DNA of 54,345 nucleotides, from assembly GCA_041392835.1 (NCBI GenBank), contig JAWKLF010000011.1, positions 1 to 54,345 on the forward strand, given 5' to 3'. The notes under the pieces were generated by a model. The model saw only the letters and a program-made list of their open reading frames with translations. It did no database searches and was not told the origin of the DNA. Both the position numbers and the translations under genes were made by a program. Positions 8,261 to 16,164 of the stretch are shown here, one piece after another. Position 1 is the first letter of the stretch; every line of letters starts with the position of its first letter. The DNA is from OLB11 sp041392835. GTDB lineage: Bacteria > Bacteroidota > Bacteroidia > Chitinophagales > Chitinophagaceae.

Positions 8261-9067
8261 ATGAGAAATGATTTTTTTGAATATTTCAAACATATCACAT
8301 TAATTCAATGTATTGACATTGGACTTGTATTTATTTTGATATTTCAATTATTCAGAGCCTTACGTAGAAGTGTTGCATTTAATATTTTTATTGGCTCTTT
8401 ATTTATATATATAGCATGGATAGTCGTTAATAAACTCAACATGCCTATCATGTCTGAATTTTTAGATAGATTAGTTAGCATCGGACTCATTGGCATGATA
8501 GTAGTATTCCAACCAGAGCTCAGAAAATTTTTAGTATTACTTGGCAAGCAAAGCCCTGTGGGTAAAGATGGTATATTTAGTAAACTATTTAGAGCCAATA
8601 CCCTCAATAAATATTATGTAGAAGAAGAATTAATCAATGAAATAAGCGAAGCCTTCTCCTACTTAATCAATAATCATTTGGGTGCCATTATTGTGATTGC
8701 AAAAAGCAATATAGTAGAGTTTGACACCAATACAGGCAAACTTATCAACGGCAATGTAAGTGCCAAACTACTGGAATCTATTTTTTGCAAAACAAGCCCC
8801 CTACACGATGGTGCTGTGCTGATTGTAAAAGATCAATTAGTAGCTGCTGGCATTGTATTACCACTAAGCGATAGACAAGATTTGCCTAACCAATTTGGAC
8901 TAAGACACCGATCCGCTATTGGTGCTACTGAACATTCTAATGTGTTGGTTGTAGTGCTTTCTGAGGAAACTCAAAAACTTACTTTAGTACAACCCAATGC
9001 AATACAACATGATGTTTCGTTGGAGGAAGTAAAAAAAGTGATGTATCAAACTATGATACAAGATTAA
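8261..9067 (+). CDS. cdaA: Diadenylate cyclase CdaA (c-di-AMP synthase)
   Basis: 268 residues. It makes cyclic di-AMP from two ATP at the inner membrane, a second messenger tied to potassium and osmotic balance and envelope stress. Three N-terminal membrane segments (~14-30, 38-57, 70-84) precede the DAC domain, which has the catalytic DGA (183-185) and RHR (215-217) motifs. Length and layout match CdaA/DacA of the TIGR00159 type. The gene is divergent from the ABC ATPase with 33 bases between. The folP gene, often next to it in relatives, is absent here. Confidence 0.95.
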   Translation: MRNDFFEYFKHITLIQCIDIGLVFILIFQLFRALRRSVAFNIFIGSLFIYIAWIVVNKLNMPIMSEFLDRLVSIGLIGMIVVFQPELRKFLVLLGKQSPVGKDGIFSKLFRANTLNKYYVEEELINEISEAFSYLINNHLGAIIVIAKSNIVEFDTNTGKLINGNVSAKLLESIFCKTSPLHDGAVLIVKDQLVAAGIVLPLSDRQDLPNQFGLRHRSAIGATEHSNVLVVVLSEETQKLTLVQPNAIQHDVSLEEVKKVMYQTMIQD

Positions 9068-9113
9068 ATTAAAAAGCTATATATAAAAACTGTGAGCTGA
9101 AAAGCTTATAACT

Positions 9114-9121
9114 TATTTTTG
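9114..9121 (+). promoter_or_regulatory. -7 promoter box 4 bases before trmB
   Basis: TATTTTTG fits TAnnTTTG and ends 4 bases before the ATG at 9126. It implies a leaderless or nearly leaderless trmB transcript. No convincing -33 element. Confidence 0.4.
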
Positions 9122-9125
9122 CAGT

Positions 9126-9821
9126 ATGAAAGCAAAGAAACTGTTTCGATTTGATGCCATAAAAAAAATGGATAATGTATTTGAAGAACCCGAAAACCAG
9201 GCTACTAAATGGACTGAATATTTCAACAATAATCAAGACATTATTTTAGAACTGGCATGTGGCAAAGGCGAATACACCGTTAACATGGCTAAAGCATATC
9301 CAGATAAAAATTTTATAGGTATTGATATAAAAGGCAATAGAATGTATGTAGGCGCAAAGATGGCTTTAGACCATGAAGTAAAAAATGTAGCTTTCTTACG
9401 CATTCGGATTGAATCTATTTTAAATTATTTTTTGCCACATAGCATAGCCGAAATCTGGATTACTTTTCCAGATCCTTTTTTAAGAGAATCTAAAGCAAAA
9501 AACAGATTAACACATCATAAATTTTTAGCTCTTTATCAGCAATTACTAAAACCCAATGGTATTATACATCTCAAAACAGATTCAAAAGAACTATTTGAAT
9601 ACACACACGAAATAATAGCACATCATAAGCTCAAAATTAATGAAAATATTCAGGATGTATATGTAAAAGGCGAACCACAATTTCCGTTAAATATTCAAAC
9701 ATTTTATGAAAAAATGCATCTTTTGGATCATAGGACTATTCAGTATGTCAGTTTTCAACTTCCTGAAGAAAAAATAGTCATACCTCCGAAAAAGAAAAAA
9801 GATGAAGAAACCACTATTTGA
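9126..9821 (+). CDS. trmB: tRNA (guanine-N7-)-methyltransferase
   Basis: 231 residues. It methylates G46 of tRNAs using S-adenosylmethionine. The Rossmann fold shows motif I as LELACGKGEYT (~39-49), then NFIGIDIKGNRM, and the family mark ITFPDPF (in place of the more common FPDPWPK), followed by NRLTHHKFL and HLKTDS. The C-terminus is basic (PPKKKKDEE). The 3' end overlaps the next gene by 20 bases, and three genes run on the same strand in overlap (trmB, DUF5522, MGMT-like). Confidence 0.93.
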   Translation: MKAKKLFRFDAIKKMDNVFEEPENQATKWTEYFNNNQDIILELACGKGEYTVNMAKAYPDKNFIGIDIKGNRMYVGAKMALDHEVKNVAFLRIRIESILNYFLPHSIAEIWITFPDPFLRESKAKNRLTHHKFLALYQQLLKPNGIIHLKTDSKELFEYTHEIIAHHKLKINENIQDVYVKGEPQFPLNIQTFYEKMHLLDHRTIQYVSFQLPEEKIVIPPKKKKDEETTI

Positions 9822-10005
9822 CGATGAAGAACAATTTGCTATCAATGAAGAAGGCAAAATTGTGTTTTCAGCTACATATTTATTGCAACGAGGCTATTGC
9901 TGTGGAAATGGGTGCTTGCACTGCCCTTATGATTATAAAAATGTAATAAATCTCGAAAAAAAGAAATTACTTTTAGAAAAAAGAAAGCAAAAAAAAGATG
10001 ACTGA
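9802..10005 (+). CDS. Small Cys-rich DUF5522 protein
   Basis: 67 residues. The mark is RGYCCGNGCLHCPYDYKN at ~31-48, a CCx2Cx2C cluster that could hold a metal. The last third is very basic (EKKKLLLEKRKQKKDD). Function is unknown; related small proteins are widespread in bacteria. The start lies inside the trmB 3' end (20-base overlap) and the stop overlaps the next start by 8 bases, so it is likely to be translationally coupled to both. Confidence 0.85.
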   Translation: MKKPLFDDEEQFAINEEGKIVFSATYLLQRGYCCGNGCLHCPYDYKNVINLEKKKLLLEKRKQKKDD

Positions 10006-10327
10006 ATTTCATTGGATAGAAAAAATATATGTAATCGTAAGAAAAATTCCCAGAGGCAAAGTAGCCACCTTTGGTGATATTGCTGATGCTGTAGGAAATA
10101 GAACAACCTCAAGAATGGTTGGTTGGGCTATGAATAAAAGTTTCTTGGCTAAGCCCAAAGTGCCTGCACATAGAGTAGTAAATAGAAATGGTGTACTCAC
10201 TGGCAAAGTCCATTTTGGAACACCTACCCTCATGCAAGAGCTATTAGAAGCTGAAGGCGTAAAAATCCAAAACGATACAGTTGTAGATTTTAATAAAAGA
10301 CGTTGGAAGCCTAACGTCACAAATTAG
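9998..10327 (+). CDS. MGMT-family DNA-binding protein lacking the acceptor cysteine (ATL-like)
   Basis: 109 residues, the length of the C-terminal domain of O6-alkylguanine-DNA alkyltransferase. It keeps the helix-turn-helix part (GKVATFGDIADAVGN, SRMVGWAMNKS) that flips the damaged base. The acceptor motif PCHR reads P-A-H-R (residues 56-59) followed by VVNRNGVLTGK, so the alkyl-accepting Cys is Ala57. Like other alkyltransferase-like proteins it may bind alkylated guanine and flag it for nucleotide excision repair instead of repairing it. It converges on coaE with an 11-base overlap. Confidence 0.88.
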   Translation: MTEFHWIEKIYVIVRKIPRGKVATFGDIADAVGNRTTSRMVGWAMNKSFLAKPKVPAHRVVNRNGVLTGKVHFGTPTLMQELLEAEGVKIQNDTVVDFNKRRWKPNVTN

Positions 10328-10916
10328 TGCAACGTTCCATAATTTGTTGATGAAGAAAAATCACTTGAGGTATTAAAGCTTTTTTTTCATCATTATGTAT
10401 CAAAAAATCGGCATAAGTTTCTTTTCGCTCATCCGAAAATTGCATCGCCATTCTTTGTTCTATATCAGATGTTTTTAAAAAAGGGTCACGATGCAATATG
10501 CGTTTCATACGCAATTCTATAGGAGATAAAACTAAAATTACAAAATCCATATCTTGATACGAACCCGACTCTATCAGTAAAGCTGCTTCTTTTATAGCAT
10601 AGGGCGACTGTTGATTTTTAAACCACAAATTACCTTCTTCTTTTACTATCGGATGTATCAACTGATTTATCCATTGTAGTTCTTCATTATTGTTAAATAC
10701 TATGGATCTCAATAAGTCTCGCTGAAAAACACCATTTTTGTCATACATCTGTTCTCCAAAGTGCTCTATAAGTGCTTCCTTTACTTTATTTGATGTTTGA
10801 TATATATTCTTAGCCACTTCATCGGCATAAAAAATAGGAATTTGAAGCGCAGCAAACACTTGGCAAACTGTACTTTTTCCTGAACCTATTCCGCCTGTTA
10901 TACCTATTTTAATCAT
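10317..10916 (-). CDS. coaE: Dephospho-CoA kinase
   Basis: 199 residues from ATG at 10916; a longer frame to 10955 adds 13 residues ahead of the conserved MIKIGITGG start and is unlikely. It phosphorylates dephospho-CoA in the last step of coenzyme A synthesis. Motifs: P-loop GITGGIGSGKST, FYADEVAKNIY, and the LID-region RMKRILHRDP followed by DIEQRMAMQFSDEERK-like residues. It is divergent from kdsA (51 bases apart) and overlaps the MGMT-like gene tail to tail by 11 bases. Confidence 0.94.
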   Translation of the reverse strand: MIKIGITGGIGSGKSTVCQVFAALQIPIFYADEVAKNIYQTSNKVKEALIEHFGEQMYDKNGVFQRDLLRSIVFNNNEELQWINQLIHPIVKEEGNLWFKNQQSPYAIKEAALLIESGSYQDMDFVILVLSPIELRMKRILHRDPFLKTSDIEQRMAMQFSDERKETYADFLIHNDEKKALIPQVIFLHQQIMERCTNL

Positions 10917-10932
10917 ACGATTTTTTTTATTC

Positions 10933-10963
10933 TTGTGTGAAAATACAAAACACATTACTTTTG
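10933..10963 (+). promoter_or_regulatory. kdsA promoter (-33 TTG, -7 TACTTTTG)
   Basis: TTG at 10933-10935 and TACTTTTG at 10956-10963 are separated by 20 bases, within the range for Bacteroidota promoters. The -7 box ends 4 bases before the kdsA ATG at 10968, so the mRNA would have no leader or almost none. Confidence 0.55.
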
Positions 10964-10967
10964 AACG

Positions 10968-11789
10968 ATGAATTTTTTAAAACAATTATTTCAAAACAAT
11001 TATACAAGTAATCATTTTTTTATTTTAGCTGGACCCTGTGTTGTCGAAAACAAAGAAGTGCTTTTTGAAACTGCCGAAACGCTGAAAAATATTTCTGAAA
11101 AATATGAAATTCCATTGGCCTTTAAAGCCTCCTTTGAGAAAGCAAATAGAAGTAGCATACATTCCTTTACTGGCATAGGCAGAGAAAAAGCAAAAGATTT
11201 ATTATTAGAAGTCAAAAATCATTTTCAAGTACCTATCATAACCGATATACACACAGAAGAAGACGCTCAATTTGCTGCAGGCTTTGCCGATATTTTGCAA
11301 ATTCCAGCCTTTTTATGCCGTCAATCTTCTCTTCTAATAGCGGCTGCCAATACGGGCAAAGTGGTAAATATAAAAAAAGGACAATTTTTGGCTGCCTCTT
11401 CTATGCAATTTGCTATGGAAAAAGTTACCACTCAAGGCAATGAAAAAGTGATGGCTACAGAAAGAGGTACTTTTTTTGGATATTCAGATTTGGTGGTTGA
11501 CTATAGAGGTATTACCGAAATGAAATCGTTTAACAAACCTGTAGTTATGGACTGCACGCATGCTCTTCAGCAGCCCAACCAGTCCAGTGGTGTTACCGGT
11601 GGAAAACCCGAATTAATAGAAACCATTGCAAAGTGCGCTATAGTAAGTGGTGCCGATGGTTTGTTTATAGAAACACATCCCGACCCAAGCAAGGCGCTTA
11701 GCGATGGTGCCAATATGCTTAAACTAAGCGATTTTGAACAATTAATGAAAAAACTAATACCCATACGTAGGGCTATACTTGAAGAGTAA
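10968..11789 (+). CDS. kdsA: 3-deoxy-8-phosphooctulonate synthase (Kdo8P synthase)
   Basis: 273 residues. It condenses phosphoenolpyruvate with arabinose 5-phosphate to form Kdo 8-phosphate for the lipopolysaccharide inner core. Visible motifs are ILAGPCVVENKE, LAFKASFEKANRSS, ITDIHTEEDA, LQIPAFLCRQ, and MDCTHALQQPN followed by a TGG, then GLFIETHPDPSKALSDG. These match the aldolase-like TIM barrel. Length is normal. The SprT-like gene starts 5 bases downstream on the same strand. Confidence 0.96.
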   Translation: MNFLKQLFQNNYTSNHFFILAGPCVVENKEVLFETAETLKNISEKYEIPLAFKASFEKANRSSIHSFTGIGREKAKDLLLEVKNHFQVPIITDIHTEEDAQFAAGFADILQIPAFLCRQSSLLIAAANTGKVVNIKKGQFLAASSMQFAMEKVTTQGNEKVMATERGTFFGYSDLVVDYRGITEMKSFNKPVVMDCTHALQQPNQSSGVTGGKPELIETIAKCAIVSGADGLFIETHPDPSKALSDGANMLKLSDFEQLMKKLIPIRRAILEE

Positions 11790-11794
11790 AAGGC

Positions 11795-12433
11795 ATGGCT
11801 TTCCAAAATCATCCACTTGAGGCTTTAAAAAAATTTATTCCAACACATAGTTTCAATGATGTAGTATATTTTATTGAAAGTTATAATGTGCATTTAAAAA
11901 TTACTCGTGAACGAAAAACAATATACGGAAATTATAGACCTGCTATGTATGGCAAACAACATACCATTACTATAAATGGCAATTTGAACCCCTATCATTT
12001 TTTGATTACACTACTCCATGAGTTAGCACACTTAATTAATTTTTTAAATCATGGACAAAAGGTCAAACCGCATGGCACAGAATGGAAAACAGTATTTAAT
12101 ACGTTATTAATACGCTTTATCAATAATCAAATTTTCCCTTCAGATATTGCTTCGGCTTTAGCCAGCTCTATCCAAAAACAAAAATCTTCAAGCTGTTTCA
12201 ACCCTGACCTCTTTGAAGTATTATATCAATATAATACGAACACTGAAGGCTTTGTATTATTGAAAACCTTAAGCATAGGCGACACTTTTGCGAATGAAAA
12301 AAACGAAACATTTACGATTTTAGAAAAACGAAGAAGTAAATTTTTGTGCAAAAAAAATAATAACAATATTAAGTATCTTTTTCCTATAGTTTTTGAAGTA
12401 AAAAAAATTACCCCTCAAAAAATTGAAGGGTAA
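11795..12433 (+). CDS. SprT-like zinc metalloprotease-domain protein
   Basis: 212 residues. The SprT-like domain spans ~20-115: the zinc motif H-E-L-A-H (residues 75-79, in LLHELAHLINFLNHG), then KVKPHGTEWK carrying a likely third ligand. The second half lacks an obvious zinc ribbon and ends in a small beta-rich part (GFVLLKTLSIGDTF ... FLCKK). In eukaryotes related Spartan proteases cut DNA-protein crosslinks; the role of the short bacterial forms is not settled. The ATG is 5 bases after the kdsA stop, so it is in an operon with kdsA. The 3' end contains a hairpin that may end the convergent lipoprotein transcript. Confidence 0.85.
   Translation: MAFQNHPLEALKKFIPTHSFNDVVYFIESYNVHLKITRERKTIYGNYRPAMYGKQHTITINGNLNPYHFLITLLHELAHLINFLNHGQKVKPHGTEWKTVFNTLLIRFINNQIFPSDIASALASSIQKQKSSSCFNPDLFEVLYQYNTNTEGFVLLKTLSIGDTFANEKNETFTILEKRRSKFLCKKNNNNIKYLFPIVFEVKKITPQKIEG
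12400..12433 (-). terminator. Probable terminator of the minus-strand lipoprotein gene
   Basis: Arms at 12408-12418 and 12423-12433 (TTACCCCTCAA and TTGAAGGGTAA) pair over 11 bases with one mismatch. On the minus strand the stem is followed by eight T (12407 down to 12400). It lies within the last codons of the convergent SprT-like gene. On the plus strand there is no T run. Confidence 0.6.
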
Positions 12434-12460
12434 TGGTTGATTTGGTTTTCTATTAATTAA

Positions 12461-13207
12461 TTATTCTATTGTTACGATTTTTGAAAAGGCTGTTTCATTG
12501 ATTACCCATATTGCCTTACCATTTATTGTCTGCTGAGTATATCTAAATGGTGCTACTACTATAGAAGCAGAGCCTTTGCCTACAGATTGTAACTCCGAAG
12601 CCGAAAATGTAACTGAGCTCGTGTTGCCTGCCATTCTTTTTAGCACAACACCTCCTGTGCCAGCCATCTGAAAATAAACTGAATCGGAATTGGAAATGGT
12701 AGTAGCTGTACTAACCGTAAATGAACTATTTGAACTAATAGTATTAGAGCCTACTATTTCATCTCCTGTAGGAAAGCCTATTGAGTTGGCATTGTAATTA
12801 AAAGCGGTAACAGATGACGAACCGCCAACATTCCAATTGATACCACTTGAAAAATCAATTCCTGTAGGGTCTGTTGTACTTGGAATAAATGTATAAGAAT
12901 TATTTGTTTGTTTACTAAGTGATTTGCTATTAAGCGTGATGGTACCTGCATCTGTATAAGTTTGAGCAGACAAGTTGCCAAATACCGCTACGCCAGTGCC
13001 TATTTCTGTTTCTATAGGAAATCCCGCCACTGTTGTTTTGGTAATACTTTTTACAGCTATCAACGCGCCATCTCCACCAGAGAATGTTGGCTGCGGAGCC
13101 GTGGTAGAAGGAGTTGTGGGTGTGGTGGGTGTGGTTGGAGTTACTTTATCGCAAGCAACAAAAAATAAATTTCCGATTAGTGCTAAGGCTAAAAATTGTT
13201 TTTTCAT
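12461..13207 (-). CDS. Lipoprotein of unknown function with Thr/Pro linker
   Basis: 248 residues. A signal peptide ends in the lipobox F-V-A-C (Cys19). Directly after it is a low-complexity linker of TPT repeats (TPTTPTTPTTPS, 23-34). The rest is Ser/Thr/Asn-rich and beta-like, with GDGALIAVKSITKTT near the start and SGINWNVGGSSS in the middle. I do not recognise a domain. Composition suggests a secreted beta-sandwich protein on a flexible stalk, on the periplasmic or outer face of the outer membrane. The gene is alone, between the convergent SprT-like gene and the DUF1835 gene. Confidence 0.75.
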   Translation of the reverse strand: MKKQFLALALIGNLFFVACDKVTPTTPTTPTTPSTTAPQPTFSGGDGALIAVKSITKTTVAGFPIETEIGTGVAVFGNLSAQTYTDAGTITLNSKSLSKQTNNSYTFIPSTTDPTGIDFSSGINWNVGGSSSVTAFNYNANSIGFPTGDEIVGSNTISSNSSFTVSTATTISNSDSVYFQMAGTGGVVLKRMAGNTSSVTFSASELQSVGKGSASIVVAPFRYTQQTINGKAIWVINETAFSKIVTIE

Positions 13208-13287
13208 GATGTATTAATTTTTTAGATGATTTAATACAGCAAAATTCTAACAATTTGAAAATCAATACAATACCCTATAGAGGGTAT

Positions 13288-14118
13288 TTATAGAGCTTTG
13301 CTTTCTTCTTGCGTTTCGATTGTCTCCGTTGTATTTATTTTTCTAACCTCAAAGTCTTTTGTAGTTTTAGTATAGTCTCCTTTACACGTTATTTCTTGTT
13401 CTTGAATCAAAGTTCTGAGACGCCAGATAAAAAAAGTATCTGCAATTGTTTGCGTAGATTTTTTTAAAGTCTCATTAATGACTTTAGAAGCCTTTTGAAA
13501 TTCATTATTCAACGAATTTTTAATTAAATAATCAAAATGGGATAATGGTTTGCTTAGTACAGATTTGCTTCCTTCATGTACTCTTAGGCCTGTATTTTCT
13601 TGTTGTAGTTTATACCACTCGTCTGTTTCGGTTTCGAACTCAGCTATCGAAATTTCTTTTAGTAAACGTTTAGTTTTTATAAACTCTGTAGGTAGTACCT
13701 GCGAAAAATTTGTTGGATAAAAAAGCTGTCCTTTTTCATTGAAAAAAGGTAAACCATTGATAGCAATGGTATGAAGTACGCCCGGATAGGGTTTAAAATA
13801 GGGCAATAGCCAATAGTAAGCCATAACATCGCTAATGCAAGGTGCCATCCAAAGGCACATGGGCTCTTCTTCTTGAAGTGCTAAGTCTATAGTATTCTTT
13901 AGTCGGCTTTCCTCATCGAGTTGCACGGTTTCGTCTTGCAAAAGAGTTTGCCAATACTGGCTTCGCATAGCGTCATAGAACTGATTTTCATCGGGTTTAA
14001 GGGGGCCAATTCCCAAGGTATCTTTTAGTACTAATATTTCTCCTTTTAGGTTTTCATCTATTTCAAAGGCTTGCCTCAAATTTTCAGCAGCCATATCTCC
14101 AACTATTATGTGTATCAT
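13288..14118 (-). CDS. DUF1835 domain protein
   Basis: 276 residues. The N-terminus (MIHIIVGDMAAENLRQA ... ILVLKDTLGIGPL) is the DUF1835 start, followed by the typical WQTLL, CLWMAPCISDVMAYYWLL and TIAINGLPFF segments. The C-terminal part (~190-260) has the look of the DUF3658 domain that often follows. The role is unknown. It lies 13 bases after the parE stop on the same strand, so it is co-transcribed with the topoisomerase subunit, an arrangement I would expect in other Bacteroidota as well. Confidence 0.82.
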   Translation of the reverse strand: MIHIIVGDMAAENLRQAFEIDENLKGEILVLKDTLGIGPLKPDENQFYDAMRSQYWQTLLQDETVQLDEESRLKNTIDLALQEEEPMCLWMAPCISDVMAYYWLLPYFKPYPGVLHTIAINGLPFFNEKGQLFYPTNFSQVLPTEFIKTKRLLKEISIAEFETETDEWYKLQQENTGLRVHEGSKSVLSKPLSHFDYLIKNSLNNEFQKASKVINETLKKSTQTIADTFFIWRLRTLIQEQEITCKGDYTKTTKDFEVRKINTTETIETQEESKAL

Positions 14119-14131
14119 ATTGCTATTAATT

Positions 14132-16015
14132 TTAAGACAAAACAGCCTCTGCTTCGTCTAACAATTCTATTCTTAAATTTTCAATTATAAATTCTTGTCG
14201 CTTTGGTGTATTCTTACCCATATAGTACTCTAATAATTTTTGAATATGAGCTTCGCCAGCCAATAAAACAGGCTCTTTTCGCATATCATCTCCAATAAAG
14301 TTAGCAAACTCAGATGGCGAAATCTCTCCCAAACCTTTAAAACGTGTTATCTCAGGTTTGCCCTTTAAGGTCTGTATAGCTTCTTGTTTTTCTCTTTCGG
14401 AATAACAGTAAATAGTTTGTTGCTTATCTCGAACTCTAAAGAGAGGGGTCTCTAATATATAAACATGTCCATTTCGGACTAAGTCTGGAAAAAATTGCAA
14501 GAAAAAAGTCATAACCAAAAGTCTTATATGCATACCATCTACATCGGCATCGGTAGCAATTACGATATTATTAAATCGTAGATTTTCAATGCCTTGTTCT
14601 ATATTGAGGGCATGCTGCAATAAATTCATTTCTTCGTTTTCGTATACAATTTTTTTACTCATACCAAAACAATTCAATGGCTTTCCCTTTAACGAAAAAA
14701 CTGCTTGTGTATCTACATTGCGAGATTTTGTAATAGAACCCGATGCACTATCTCCTTCGGTAATAAAAATGGTGCTTTCTAATTTTTTAGACTCCAATTC
14801 ATTTTTATTTTTTCCTTCATACACATCATCAAAATGAAATTTACAATCTCTTAGTTTTCTATTATGAAGGTTTGCTTTTTTGGCTCTTTCGTTAGCTATC
14901 TTTTTTATACCACTCAGTTCTTTGCGTTCATGTTCGCTTTGCTCTATTCGTTTTTTGATAGCCTCAGCAGTTGCAGGGTTTCTATGTAAAAAGTTATCTA
15001 ATTCTTTTGACAAAAAGTCCAGCATAAAACTTTTTACACTTGGACCATTGACATCCATATTGACACTACCCAATTTAGTCTTAGTTTGGCTTTCAAATAC
15101 GGGCTCTACTACTCGCACACTTATAGCAGCTACTATACTTTGTCTTATATCGCCTGCATCATAGTCTTTCTTAAAAAAATCTCGAATAGTTTTTACATAC
15201 GCTTCTCTAAATGCTTGTTGATGTGTACCGCCCTGAGTGGTGTGCTGTCCATTGACAAAAGAGTATAGCTCCTCTCCATAGTCATTGCTATGTGTTAGAG
15301 CTATTTCTATATCTTCTCCCTTTATATGTATGATAGGATAACGTAGTTCATCAGGATTTGTTTTTCTTTCTAAAAGGTCAAGTAAACCATTTTTAGAAAT
15401 AAATTTTTTATTGTTGAATTGTAAAGTAAGTCCCGCATTTAGATAGCAATAATTCCACAACTGATTCTCTATATAATCTTCAATAAATTTGTAGTGCTTA
15501 AAAATGGTATTGTCAGGTGTAAAAAATATTTCAGTACCATTTTCTTCATCGGTTTTGGTCTCTTTATGTTCTTTTACCAATACGCCTCTTTCAAATTCTG
15601 CCATTTTCATTTTTCCATCTCGTACACTCTTCACTTTGAAATGAGCACTCAATGCATTGACCGCTTTGGTACCTACCCCATTTAAACCGACAGATTTTTG
15701 AAACACTTTGCTATCGTATTTAGCACCTGTATTAATTTTAGAAACTACATCTACAACTTTGCCCAGCGGTATCCCTCTTCCATAATCTCTAACGGATACT
15801 TCGCCCTGTTGAACACGAATTTGAACTTGCTTGCCATATCCCATGGTATACTCATCGATACAATTGTCAATTACTTCTTTTAACAATACATAAATTCCAT
15901 CGTCAACACTACTGCCATCGCCCAATTTGCCAATATACATACCTGGTCTTAGTCGTATATGATCTTTCCAATCAAGCGACTTAATAGAATCCTCATTATA
16001 TATAATTTCAGCCAT
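14132..16015 (-). CDS. parE: DNA topoisomerase IV subunit B (type IIA, ATPase subunit)
   Basis: 627 residues. It hydrolyses ATP to drive strand passage and decatenation with ParC. The GHKL ATPase domain shows RLRPGMYIG, the EVIDNCIDE ATP/Mg site, VRDYGRGIPLG and GLNGVGTKAVNALS. The transducer domain follows, then the TOPRIM domain with TEGDSASGS (~420) and DADVDGMHIRLL, and a C-terminal RFKGLGE segment. Length fits ParE rather than GyrB. The partner parC does not follow. A -7-like box TAGATTTG (16049 down to 16042) lies ~27 bases before the ATG. Confidence 0.92.
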   Translation of the reverse strand: MAEIIYNEDSIKSLDWKDHIRLRPGMYIGKLGDGSSVDDGIYVLLKEVIDNCIDEYTMGYGKQVQIRVQQGEVSVRDYGRGIPLGKVVDVVSKINTGAKYDSKVFQKSVGLNGVGTKAVNALSAHFKVKSVRDGKMKMAEFERGVLVKEHKETKTDEENGTEIFFTPDNTIFKHYKFIEDYIENQLWNYCYLNAGLTLQFNNKKFISKNGLLDLLERKTNPDELRYPIIHIKGEDIEIALTHSNDYGEELYSFVNGQHTTQGGTHQQAFREAYVKTIRDFFKKDYDAGDIRQSIVAAISVRVVEPVFESQTKTKLGSVNMDVNGPSVKSFMLDFLSKELDNFLHRNPATAEAIKKRIEQSEHERKELSGIKKIANERAKKANLHNRKLRDCKFHFDDVYEGKNKNELESKKLESTIFITEGDSASGSITKSRNVDTQAVFSLKGKPLNCFGMSKKIVYENEEMNLLQHALNIEQGIENLRFNNIVIATDADVDGMHIRLLVMTFFLQFFPDLVRNGHVYILETPLFRVRDKQQTIYCYSEREKQEAIQTLKGKPEITRFKGLGEISPSEFANFIGDDMRKEPVLLAGEAHIQKLLEYYMGKNTPKRQEFIIENLRIELLDEAEAVLS

Positions 16016-16041
16016 ATATGTATTTAGTTTTTGATAACGAA

Positions 16042-16049
16042 CAAATCTA
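16042..16049 (-). promoter_or_regulatory. Candidate -7 box of parE
   Basis: Read on the minus strand the bases are TAGATTTG, matching TAnnTTTG, about 27 bases before the parE start codon. No -33 box at the right distance is clear. Confidence 0.35.
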
Positions 16050-16135
16050 AGGCTCTAAATCAGTGTTTGACAGGAATTATTATACACAATTGCGTGGAAA
16101 AAAGGTATTTAATACATATTCTTGAGTTTGAACGT

Positions 16136-16143
16136 TATCTTTG
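16136..16143 (+). promoter_or_regulatory. Candidate -7 box of the desaturase gene
   Basis: TATCTTTG matches TAnnTTTG. It would start transcription near 16150, which favours translation from the ATG at 16165 and speaks against the TTG at 16141 inside the box. Confidence 0.4.
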
Positions 16144-16164
16144 TATTATCTACATAAAAAAATT

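Noticed and set aside
8228..8293. N-terminal extension of the ABC ATPase (22 codons)
   Set aside because: It crosses the cdaA start and promoter box and has no family similarity; the ATG at 8227 fits.
12962..13217. Short plus-strand frames opposite the lipoprotein gene
   Set aside because: Antisense of the Thr/Pro repeat and signal region; Gly/Val-rich composition follows from the repeat.
16141..16164. Upstream TTG start for the desaturase gene
   Set aside because: The TTG lies inside a likely -7 box, and family-like sequence begins at the ATG at 16165.
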